Origin: Chloroflexota bacterium
GTDB taxonomy: Bacteria > Chloroflexota > Dehalococcoidia > DSTF01 > JACRBR01
DNA: 13,878 nucleotides
Assembly (NCBI GenBank): GCA_016213125.1
Contig: JACRBR010000036.1
Span: 1 to 13,878 of the forward strand
Reading direction: 5' to 3'
Of this stretch, positions 6,433 through 12,805 are shown one piece after another. Position 1 is the stretch's first letter, and each line of letters opens with the position of its first letter. The notes under the pieces were generated by a model, which ran no database searches, was not told the origin of the DNA, and saw only the letters and a list, made by a program, of their open reading frames with translations. A program made the translations under genes and the position numbers.

Positions 6433-6983
6433 GCGCAAGAGACGCAACGACCGAGATACCGGTGTTCTCACAACGCCTCGACGAAGTGCTGGGAATGATG
6501 ATCAAGGGCGATGCGCCGAACGCCGGACGCTTCTGCGCCAACTGCTACACGCCGCTGGGGAAGAAGGCAGAGGTCTGCCCGCACTGCGCCACGCAAACAT
6601 CCGAGCGCGCCCCACTAGCGAAAGTGCCGCCGGAGGTCATCGCGATGTATCGGCGGATGAGGACGCGGGAGAGCCTGGTCGTCAACAGCTTCGCATTCGC
6701 GGGGTTGTTCCTGGGAGTGCTGGTGTTCATGGGGCTGGTCGCGGTCGCGGTGTACCGGATGGATGGGTCGTGGGTGATGCTGTCGTTCGCGACGGTAGTC
6801 TTGCTCGTGGGGGGGCGGATCTTCGCAGGGGTCCTGGGCGGCTGGATCGGCGACGACATCGGCTACAACTTCGCCCATAAGAAGCTGGCGCTGGAGTGGG
6901 TGGAGTTCGAGCACACGCGTGACGACTCGCCGCCGCCGGAGGCTGCTCACGCCCAGCCCGCTCCGGCCACGAGCCCCCAGTAG
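6429..6983 (+). CDS. Small zinc-ribbon membrane protein, function unknown
   Basis: The 184-residue protein has a treble-clef-like zinc ribbon, CANC (36-39) and CPHC (50-53), a linker, and two hydrophobic segments at about 84-110 and 115-140. A hydrophilic Pro/Ala-rich tail follows. It is therefore a probable double-spanning membrane protein with a cytoplasmic zinc ribbon; orientation is inferred from the basic linker RRMRTRE. Similar double-zinc-ribbon modules occur in many uncharacterised bacterial proteins, and no catalytic domain is seen. GTG 6429 overlaps the stop of the glycosylase gene (GTGA), and CAAGGCGG upstream is a modest ribosome site. prmA starts 5 nt after its stop. The coupling implies co-expression with the repair and translation genes but does not define a function. 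Confidence 0.8.
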   Translation: MSARDATTEIPVFSQRLDEVLGMMIKGDAPNAGRFCANCYTPLGKKAEVCPHCATQTSERAPLAKVPPEVIAMYRRMRTRESLVVNSFAFAGLFLGVLVFMGLVAVAVYRMDGSWVMLSFATVVLLVGGRIFAGVLGGWIGDDIGYNFAHKKLALEWVEFEHTRDDSPPPEAAHAQPAPATSPQ

Positions 6984-6987
6984 ACGC

Positions 6988-7890
6988 GTGAGATATATCG
7001 AGATCGTCGCCAGCGTCCCTGTGGCCGACGCGGAGCGCGCCGCCGATATCATGCGCGAGGTAACCGAAGGCGGTGTCTGGATCGAGACGCCGTTCTCCCA
7101 GCACGATCTCGAGTCGGACGCTACCATCGCCGCGGATGGCGCCTTCGTCGTTCACGCGTACATCCCGGGCGACGCCGATCGAGGTGGTGCGGTGCTCGAC
7201 GCGAAGCAGCGTCTGACGGAAGCCGGCATCAACACGGAGATCGAGGCGCGGATTGTCGCCGCCGAGGACTGGGCAGAGGCATGGAAGGAGCATTTTCACG
7301 TCGAGCGGTACGGCGACCGCATCGTCGTGGTCCCGTCGTGGCGCGAGTACGCGGCGAAGGACGGAGACGTGGTGCTGACGCTAGATCCGGGCATGGCCTT
7401 CGGGACGGGGCAACATGAGACGACGCGGATGTGCCTCGAGGCACTTGAGCATGCGGTCGAGCCGGGCTCGCGACTGCTGGACGTTGGATGCGGTTCGGGC
7501 ATCCTGTCGGTCGCGGCCTCCAAGCTGGGGGCACGTGATGTCTGGGCGGTGGACGTCGATCCGATTTGTGTGAAGGTCACGACGGAGAACGCTGACGTGA
7601 ACGGCGTGACGCTGCGCGTGGGGCGGGGGAGCATGGGTGCCGCGTGGCCCTTCGAGGTGGCAGCGGACGCCCGATTTGACGTCGTGGTGGCGAACATCAT
7701 CGCCCGCGCGATCGTCGAGATGGCCGGCGACCTTGCGGGCGCGTTGACGGTGGGCGGACGGCTGATCGTTTCCGGCGTTATCGCCGAGCGCGAAGGGGAG
7801 GTAGTACATGCACTCGAGGAACAGGGCTTGCGCGTCGAGTCCGTTCGCGCGATGGGCGAGTGGCGTTGTATCGAAGCGGTGAAGGCGTAA
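6988..7890 (+). CDS. prmA: Ribosomal protein L11 methyltransferase PrmA
   Basis: A 300-residue enzyme, typical PrmA length, that methylates lysines and the N-terminus of ribosomal protein L11 using SAM. The N-terminal L11-recognition domain begins MRYIEIVASVPV and is followed by the linker EDWAEAWKEHF (93-103). The catalytic domain has the PrmA signature DPGMAFGTGQHETT (133-146), motif I LLDVGCGSGI (163-172), the acidic motif AVDVDP (187-192) and the active-site ANIIA (235-239). GTG 6988 is chosen because it gives the normal N-terminus; an in-frame GTG at 6919 would add an arginine-rich 23-residue leader that overlaps the previous gene. No clear ribosome site precedes it, so initiation may depend on coupling to the gene ending at 6983. 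The stop TAA shares its last base with the rsmE ATG. Confidence 0.96.
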   Translation: MRYIEIVASVPVADAERAADIMREVTEGGVWIETPFSQHDLESDATIAADGAFVVHAYIPGDADRGGAVLDAKQRLTEAGINTEIEARIVAAEDWAEAWKEHFHVERYGDRIVVVPSWREYAAKDGDVVLTLDPGMAFGTGQHETTRMCLEALEHAVEPGSRLLDVGCGSGILSVAASKLGARDVWAVDVDPICVKVTTENADVNGVTLRVGRGSMGAAWPFEVAADARFDVVVANIIARAIVEMAGDLAGALTVGGRLIVSGVIAEREGEVVHALEEQGLRVESVRAMGEWRCIEAVKA

Positions 7891-8642
7891 TGCGCCGCTT
7901 CTACGTCGACGCGGATGTACTCTCCGGCGGCGAGAAGACGCTTGTCCTCGAAGGTGCGCTGGCGCACAGGCTGGCGAAGGTGCTGCGTTTGCGGGCCGGG
8001 GATGAGATGGCGCTCTTCGACGGTGGCGGTGAAGACGTCGTTGTGCGGCTGGTGGACGTGAGCGATCGCAACATCAAGGCGATAGTCGTCGAGCGCGTGC
8101 CGGGCCCCGCCGAGGCGCCCACGAAGGTGCACCTGTACCAGTCGATCACGAAGGGCGAGCGGTTCGAGTGGCTCGTCGAGAAGGCGACGGAGATCGGGGT
8201 CGTGCGGATCGTGCCGCTGGTGACGTCGCGCGCGGTGGTCAGGACGCCGGGCGAGGGCAACCGCATCGACCGCTGGCGGCGGATAGCGATCGAAGCCGCA
8301 GAACAGTGCGGGCGGAGCGTTGTGCCTGTTGTCGAGGCGCCGGTCTCATTCCAAGAGGCACTCGCGTCAGCGCCTGGCATTGTGCTCTTGCCGTACGAGG
8401 CCGGGGACCACCTAACGCCTAACGTCCAGACGGTGCTGCAGGACAAGATCGACGAACTGTACGCCGAGGGCGCCGTCAGCGTGCTCGTCGGGCCGGAGGG
8501 CGGCTATGAGCGGCAAGAAGTCGAGCAGGCGGTGGCCGCGGGCGCGACGGTGGTCACGCTGGGGCAGCGGGTCCTCCGGTCAGAGACGGCGGGCCTCGTG
8601 GCGGCGACGCTTGTGATGCAGGCCTGCGGCGAGCTGGGGTAG
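7890..8642 (+). CDS. rsmE: 16S rRNA (uracil1498-N3)-methyltransferase RsmE
   Basis: A 250-residue SPOUT-class enzyme that methylates U1498 in 16S rRNA of the 30S subunit. An N-terminal PUA-like domain (MRRFYVDADV, AHRLAKVLRL) is followed by a trefoil-knot domain carrying QSITKGERFEWLVEKATEIG (84-103), RIAIEAAEQCGRS (131-143), GPEGG (201-205) and LGQRVLRSETA (224-234). The last two form the SAM-binding knot. ATG 7890 overlaps the prmA stop (TAATG), with GAAGG 5 nt upstream of the overlap. An in-frame upstream GTG at 7860 is rejected because it would start inside prmA and add a non-homologous leader. prmA-rsmE adjacency is widely conserved. It converges on the SDR gene with only 14 bp between the stops and no visible terminator. 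Confidence 0.96.
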   Translation: MRRFYVDADVLSGGEKTLVLEGALAHRLAKVLRLRAGDEMALFDGGGEDVVVRLVDVSDRNIKAIVVERVPGPAEAPTKVHLYQSITKGERFEWLVEKATEIGVVRIVPLVTSRAVVRTPGEGNRIDRWRRIAIEAAEQCGRSVVPVVEAPVSFQEALASAPGIVLLPYEAGDHLTPNVQTVLQDKIDELYAEGAVSVLVGPEGGYERQEVEQAVAAGATVVTLGQRVLRSETAGLVAATLVMQACGELG

Positions 8643-8656
8643 GGACTGATAGAGCC

Positions 8657-9493
8657 TCAGTCCATCGGCGTCCCGCCGGTGACGTTTAGCGTCTGGCCCG
8701 TGATCCAGCTTGCGTCGTCGGACGCGAAAAACGCGACGGCGGCGGCAATGTCCTCGGGCCGTCCCTGGCGTCCCAGGAGTATTGAGCGCAGCACGGCCGA
8801 CTTGATCCCCTCGTAGTTCGCGCCGAAGCGTTCGGCCATGTGCTGGAATGTGCCATCCATCATGTCCGTGTCGACGGAACCGGGGGCTATCGCGTTGACC
8901 GTGATGGCGTGCGGCGCGCACTCGACGGCGAGCATTTGCGTGAGCCCGACCATGCCCCACTTCGTGGCGCAGTAGGCGCCGTACTGGGGGATGCCCATGC
9001 GTCCCGCCGCTGAGGAAATGTTGATGATTCGCCCGCCCCCCTCGCGCGCCGTCATCGAGCGCAGGGCGCGGCTGGTAAGCAGGTAGACGGCGTTCAGGTT
9101 CACGTCGACCACGCGATACCACTCCTCGTCGGCGATCTCCCACATGTTCTGGCGGCCGGCGATGCCCAGCCCGGCGTTGTTCACGACGATGTCGATTCGC
9201 CCGAGCGTCTGCAGCGTCTGGTCCACGATACGCTCGGCCCCCGCCGGCTGGGTGAGATCGACATCCAGTCCGAGTGAGCGGCGTCCCATCGCTGCGATCT
9301 CTTCCTGGACCGAGGCTGCGCCTCGCCACCTGATGGCTTTCTCGTTGTCGGGGAAGCGTTCCGGCGGGCGGGGAGAGCCGACGGCGACGACGTCGGCCCC
9401 ATCGCGGGCCAGCCGCAGCGCGATGCCGCGCCCAATGCCCCTGTGGCGTGCTGCGCCCGTGACGATCGCGACTTTGCCCTGCAGGTCAGCCAT
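8657..9493 (-). CDS. SDR family NAD(P)-dependent oxidoreductase
   Basis: A 278-residue classical short-chain dehydrogenase/reductase. The cofactor-binding motif is TGAARHRGIGRG (12-23), NNAG is at 105-108, the catalytic serine is S161 and the YxxxK pair is Y174/K178 (YCATK). APGSVDTDM (203-211) and the C-terminal WITGQTLNVTGG (263-274) are also typical. Compared with minimal SDRs, the segment after the second strand carries an extra stretch of about 20 residues (about 40-62, Pro/Arg-rich, ending RWRGAAS). The substrate cannot be predicted. FabG-like acyl reduction is one possibility, but the insertion and context do not support it specifically. ATG 9493 is preceded by AAAGGGG on the minus strand, part of a small hairpin. 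It lies 33 bp downstream of the cation transporter gene on the same strand. Confidence 0.9.
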   Translation of the reverse strand: MADLQGKVAIVTGAARHRGIGRGIALRLARDGADVVAVGSPRPPERFPDNEKAIRWRGAASVQEEIAAMGRRSLGLDVDLTQPAGAERIVDQTLQTLGRIDIVVNNAGLGIAGRQNMWEIADEEWYRVVDVNLNAVYLLTSRALRSMTAREGGGRIINISSAAGRMGIPQYGAYCATKWGMVGLTQMLAVECAPHAITVNAIAPGSVDTDMMDGTFQHMAERFGANYEGIKSAVLRSILLGRQGRPEDIAAAVAFFASDDASWITGQTLNVTGGTPMD

Positions 9494-9498
9494 TGAAA

Positions 9499-9515
9499 CC
9501 CCTTTCGATGAAAGG
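9499..9515 (-). promoter_or_regulatory. Intercistronic hairpin overlapping the SDR ribosome site
   Basis: CCTTTC (9501-9506) and GAAAGG (9510-9515) are perfectly complementary around a 3-nt loop. On the minus-strand message the AAAGGGG ribosome site of the SDR gene lies in and next to the downstream arm of this stem. The structure could limit initiation unless ribosomes finishing the upstream gene open it. The energetic significance of a 3-nt loop is uncertain. Confidence 0.4.
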
Positions 9516-9526
9516 CATTGCTCGAT

Positions 9527-10489
9527 CTAGTGGTGGTGAACGTGAAGGCCGTGCGCCGCCGCATGGTCTGCCATATGCGCGTCCCGATCCATGATGTCCG
9601 GCTCGTCGGGGTCGATGTGGATGTTGGTGACGACGGCTCCGTCTACGTGGCGCCGGAGATCGGCCTCGATTGCTTCGGAGAGGACGTGCGCCTCGCTGAC
9701 CGACATCGCCCGATCCACGAGCGCGTGCATGTCGATATGCGTCTCGCGGCCGGACTTGCGGGTGCGGAGCGCGTGGTAGCCGCGCAGGCCGGGGTGGGAC
9801 GTATCGAGACACTCCTGGATGGCGTCGAGCGTCGCCTGCGGGAGCGACGTGTCCAGCAGTTCGCTCAGGGAAGCGCGGAGGATCCCGAAGGCGATCCAAA
9901 CGAGGTACAGCGCGAGCAGGAGTGCGACCAGCGGGTCGAAGATGTGGTTGCCGGTCACGCCAACCAGCACGAGCGCCGCGCCCACAGCCACGGCCTGAAC
10001 GACGTTGGTCAGCAGGTGCCTCGCGTCGGATGCTACGGCGACCGAACCGCTGATGCGGGCCGCGCGGTGCGCGTATCCAGCGACGAGCAGATTGACCACG
10101 GCCGTGATGCCGACCGCGATGAGCGACGGACCTACGTGCACCTCCGGATCCTCGGCGAACAGGCGGCGGACGGCGGCGACGGTGATGAAGAGGGCGCCGC
10201 CGGCGATCAGCCCCGCCTGCGAGAGCGATGCGAGGCTCTCGGCCTTGCCGTGACCGTACGGGTGCTCCTCATCAGCTGGTTGCAGCGCGAGACGGACCGT
10301 GAAGAAGACAAGCGCGGAGGCGAGGAGGTCCTCGGCGCTGTCGACGCCGTCGCCGAGCAGGGCGATGGAACCGAAGAGCAGCGCGAACGCGAGTTTCACC
10401 ACCATGAGTGCCGCGTTGGAAACAACGGAGAGGATGGCAGCCTTGCTGGCGACGTCGTACTCGCGAAAGCTCTGGGCCATCGGTGTCAT
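9527..10489 (-). CDS. Cation diffusion facilitator (CDF) family metal transporter
   Basis: A 320-residue divalent-cation/proton antiporter of the CDF family, normally six transmembrane helices plus a cytoplasmic ferredoxin-like domain. TM2 carries the DxxxD metal pair (D50, D54 in LLGDGVDSAED). The conserved loop HPYGHGKAESLA (76-87) follows. TM5 has H158 but reads HLLTN, so the usual fourth ligand Asp is Asn162. The C-terminal domain begins after about residue 205 (LDTSLPQATLDAI; His-rich strands GRETHIDMHALVD and NIHIDPDEPD), and the protein ends in a His-rich tail (HGLHVHHH). Export of Zn, Fe, Mn, Co or Cd is possible; the altered site prevents a call. The start at ATG 10489 lacks a Shine-Dalgarno sequence, but TATCCT lies 6 nt upstream. 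cofD ends 24 bp upstream. Confidence 0.92.
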   Translation of the reverse strand: MTPMAQSFREYDVASKAAILSVVSNAALMVVKLAFALLFGSIALLGDGVDSAEDLLASALVFFTVRLALQPADEEHPYGHGKAESLASLSQAGLIAGGALFITVAAVRRLFAEDPEVHVGPSLIAVGITAVVNLLVAGYAHRAARISGSVAVASDARHLLTNVVQAVAVGAALVLVGVTGNHIFDPLVALLLALYLVWIAFGILRASLSELLDTSLPQATLDAIQECLDTSHPGLRGYHALRTRKSGRETHIDMHALVDRAMSVSEAHVLSEAIEADLRRHVDGAVVTNIHIDPDEPDIMDRDAHMADHAAAHGLHVHHH

Positions 10490-10495
10490 ACGGGC

Positions 10496-10501
10496 AGGAT
10501 A
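10496..10501 (-). promoter_or_regulatory. Possible leaderless promoter -10 box for the CDF gene
   Basis: On the minus strand TATCCT lies 6 nt before ATG 10489, inside the 24-bp gap after cofD. A start of transcription 7 nt after a -10 box would fall on the A of the ATG. No ribosome site is visible. No clear -35 box is seen. Confidence 0.4.
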
Positions 10502-10513
10502 CTCGCGTGACGG

Positions 10514-11446
10514 CTATGGCGTGATACCAGCGGCGTCGAGCGCGACCGCAGCGAGGTGGCGGCGCGCGGCTTCGTCACGCATCAGCGTCGGGGCGACGAT
10601 GCAACGAACTCCCAGCGGCTCGATCTCGGCAGCGCGATCGCCGTCGGCTTCGTCGATGATAAGGCCGTCGATTAGCCCGGCGTACATGCGCGCGACGCCG
10701 GTGACATCGACGACGTGGCCCAGCCCCGCCATCATCTCGGCGGCGGGCGGCTGCAGCGAGCGGCCCGCGATGATCGGGCTCACCGCGATGCGTGGACGAT
10801 CGAGCTGAGCGACGGCCTCGCGGATGCCAGGCACCGCCAGAATCGGGGCTATGCTACCGATCGGGTTGCTGGGCGCGATGAAGAGCGCTTCCGCTTCGCG
10901 GATCGCGTCGAGCACACCCGGCGCCGGCCGGGCGGCCCCGGCGCCCTCGAAACGCACCCCGCGCACTGGATCCTGCGCGTGCCGCTCGATGAGGAACCGC
11001 TGGAAGGGAACGTCCCCGCCATCCGTCTCGACCACGGTCCGTACGCGATCGTCGGACATGGGTAGCAGCCGCACGCGGACCCCGAAACCTCGCGCGATGT
11101 CGGCGACGACGGCGGAGAGTGGCAGGTCATCGCGCAGGAGTCGGGTGCGGTGAATGTGTGTCGCGAGATCCCGGTCGCCGATCTGGAACCATGTCTCGTG
11201 ACCGAAGCGGCGCATATGCTCGAGCCAGCGGAACGTCTCGCCCCGGAACCCCCAGCCCCGCTCCTCGTCGACTTCGCCGGCGAGCGCGTACGTCACGATG
11301 TCTGGATCGGGAGAAACGTACAGTCCGTGGAACTCGTCGTCGTCCGCGGTATTGATGATGGCCGTGATGCGCTCGGGCTCGATCGTCGAAGCAAGGGCCC
11401 GGACGAACCGCGATCCACCCACGCCACCACAAAGCACGGTGATCAT
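10514..11446 (-). CDS. cofD: 2-phospho-L-lactate transferase CofD (coenzyme F420 biosynthesis)
   Basis: A 310-residue cytoplasmic transferase that joins an activated phospholactate or phosphoenolpyruvate unit to 7,8-didemethyl-8-hydroxy-5-deazariboflavin (Fo), giving F420-0 or its dehydro form. Landmarks are the nucleotide-binding GGVGGSR (7-13), NTADDDEFHGLYVSPDPD (32-49) with metal and Fo contacts, GWGFRGET (64-71), WFQIGDRDLATHIHRT (86-101) and APSNPIGSI (191-199), followed by SPIIAGRSLQPPAAEMM. All family motifs are present and the length is normal. The start is ATG 11446, which shares a base with the stop of the MFS gene (TGATG); longer in-frame upstream versions would begin inside that gene and have no family similarity. 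No cofC, cofE or Fo synthase gene is present here. The CDF gene follows after 24 bp. Confidence 0.95.
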   Translation of the reverse strand: MITVLCGGVGGSRFVRALASTIEPERITAIINTADDDEFHGLYVSPDPDIVTYALAGEVDEERGWGFRGETFRWLEHMRRFGHETWFQIGDRDLATHIHRTRLLRDDLPLSAVVADIARGFGVRVRLLPMSDDRVRTVVETDGGDVPFQRFLIERHAQDPVRGVRFEGAGAARPAPGVLDAIREAEALFIAPSNPIGSIAPILAVPGIREAVAQLDRPRIAVSPIIAGRSLQPPAAEMMAGLGHVVDVTGVARMYAGLIDGLIIDEADGDRAAEIEPLGVRCIVAPTLMRDEAARRHLAAVALDAAGITP

Positions 11447-12711
11447 CAGACGGGCACCGCCTCGGTGCGCCGCTCGCGGAGGCCGCCCTGGGTCTTGCCG
11501 TTCGCGATATCGTGGCGCTCCGCCCGGTCCCAGAGCAGCAAAGCCCCCAGGCCGCCTACCAGCGTGAGAAGGGCGTACATGAGGAACATCGCCTGCAGGC
11601 CCCAGGTGTCGGCGATGAAGCCGCCGATGGGCTGCAGGGACAGGGCGATGCTGGCAGCGACGCTCTGCACGGAGAGCATCGTCGCGCGGCGTTCGCTGGG
11701 GATGCGGAGATTGACGTACTTCGCCAGCACCGGGTTCTGCATCCCGGCGATGCCGCCCATGCCCAGGAAGGCAACGAAGATCCACGATCGATCAATCCCG
11801 GCGAGCGCGAATCCGGCGATCCCGAGGGTGATAGGCATCGCGTAGAACGCACCGCGCTCGCCGATGCGGGAGATGAACCAGCCGGCAAGCAGGGCCGTCG
11901 CGATGCCCGCGCCGCGAACGGGCGCCTGCCAGAGACCGAGATTGCCGATGCTCACGCCGTGTTCGTCCAGGAACGGCTGCTCGAACACCATTGGGGCGAA
12001 GGCGCCCATGGATACAATGCCGCTGAAGATGATGATGTAGCGGAGGGTGGGGGTATTCCACGCGTCCCGCATCCCTGTGGCAAGCGTCCGGAAGTACGCC
12101 TCCGGTTCCGCATCGAGCGTGTGGCGCGGTTCGTGCATGAAGAAGGCCACGGGCAACGCACAAAGCGCTACGATTGCGCTCAGCGTGATGACGAACGTGT
12201 AGCTGGTGACCTCCGCGATCGGCGCGCCGATGAGGATACCGACAAGGGCCGCAACGGACCGCAGCGCCCAGAGACGGCTCGTCGCGCGCTGGAACTCATC
12301 TTCCCTCCCAGCCTGGCGAAGGCTGTCGAACAGGAGCGCCGAGTCGGCGCCGGACTGGAAGGTGAGCGCCAGGCCCCAGGCGACGTACGACACGAGGATG
12401 ATGGCGTAGTTGTCCGCGATGCCGAAGACGAAGACCGCGATGGCGAAGAACCCGCTTCCCAGCATGAGCGACGTCTTGCGCCCGAAGCGATCGGCGACGG
12501 CCCCCGTGGGCACCTCGGCGAGGATGATGAGGAGGAAGAAGGGGGTGTCGAGCAGGTTGATCTGTGTCAGCGAGAAGCCCCGGTGATCGCGGAGGTAGAT
12601 CACCCAGATGGGGAGCCAGAGCTGGAACTCCATGAGAAAGCGGTAGAGGTAGGACTTCCAGACGTTGGCTTCGAACGCCATCTCGTCGCGAACGCGTGCC
12701 AGCAGGTCCAT
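11446..12711 (-). CDS. MFS family transporter
   Basis: A 421-residue major facilitator superfamily protein with about twelve hydrophobic segments in two halves. Motif A is GAVADRFGRK (70-79), preceded by EVPTG, and the equivalent loop in the second half is short and degenerate (SRIGERG). The large central loop lies near residues 195-215. The fold suggests a drug- or metabolite-efflux-type carrier, but no substrate can be assigned. ATG 12711 lacks a Shine-Dalgarno sequence; TATACT lies 8 nt upstream, so transcription may start at or next to the ATG. The stop overlaps the cofD start by one base, making a coupled pair. Whether it moves an F420 precursor or an unrelated compound is unknown. A strong hairpin upstream separates it from the Yip1-like gene. 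Confidence 0.88.
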   Translation of the reverse strand: MDLLARVRDEMAFEANVWKSYLYRFLMEFQLWLPIWVIYLRDHRGFSLTQINLLDTPFFLLIILAEVPTGAVADRFGRKTSLMLGSGFFAIAVFVFGIADNYAIILVSYVAWGLALTFQSGADSALLFDSLRQAGREDEFQRATSRLWALRSVAALVGILIGAPIAEVTSYTFVITLSAIVALCALPVAFFMHEPRHTLDAEPEAYFRTLATGMRDAWNTPTLRYIIIFSGIVSMGAFAPMVFEQPFLDEHGVSIGNLGLWQAPVRGAGIATALLAGWFISRIGERGAFYAMPITLGIAGFALAGIDRSWIFVAFLGMGGIAGMQNPVLAKYVNLRIPSERRATMLSVQSVAASIALSLQPIGGFIADTWGLQAMFLMYALLTLVGGLGALLLWDRAERHDIANGKTQGGLRERRTEAVPV

Positions 12712-12719
12712 AGGGCAGG

Positions 12720-12725
12720 AGTATA
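12720..12725 (-). promoter_or_regulatory. Possible leaderless promoter -10 box for the MFS-cofD operon
   Basis: TATACT on the minus strand lies 8 nt before ATG 12711, with CCTGCCCT between box and start codon. The sequence between box and ATG resembles that before the CDF gene (both contain CTGCCC). No -35 consensus is clear and no ribosome site is visible. Confidence 0.4.
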
Positions 12726-12751
12726 TCGAGGGCCGGAGCCGGGGAATGAGA

Positions 12752-12779
12752 AACGGGGGCTCCGTGAGAAGCCCCCGTT
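12752..12779 (-). terminator. Hairpin terminator after the Yip1-like gene
   Basis: A perfect 10-bp stem (AACGGGGGCT at 12752-12761 pairing with AGCCCCCGTT at 12770-12779) has an 8-nt loop. On the minus strand it lies 26 nt beyond the Yip1-like stop and is followed by TCTCATTCC, pyrimidine-rich but not a T-run. It should end leftward transcription before the MFS promoter. Confidence 0.65.
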
Positions 12780-12805
12780 GTCAAGTCCTGTTGGACGCGA
12801 CGATG

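Noticed and set aside
6919..6987. Longer PrmA N-terminus from GTG 6919
   Set aside because: The added residues are an arginine-rich run that overlaps the zinc-ribbon gene; PrmA starts normally with a strand like RYIEIVASV at 6988.
9518..10510. 330-codon open frame on the + strand opposite the CDF gene
   Set aside because: It mirrors the CDF gene almost exactly and encodes a Glu/Arg/Gly-rich product with no domain.
11447..11785. Longer CofD N-terminus reaching into the MFS gene
   Set aside because: The family N-terminus MITVLCGGVGGSR begins at ATG 11446; the extension is a frame shadow of the MFS gene.
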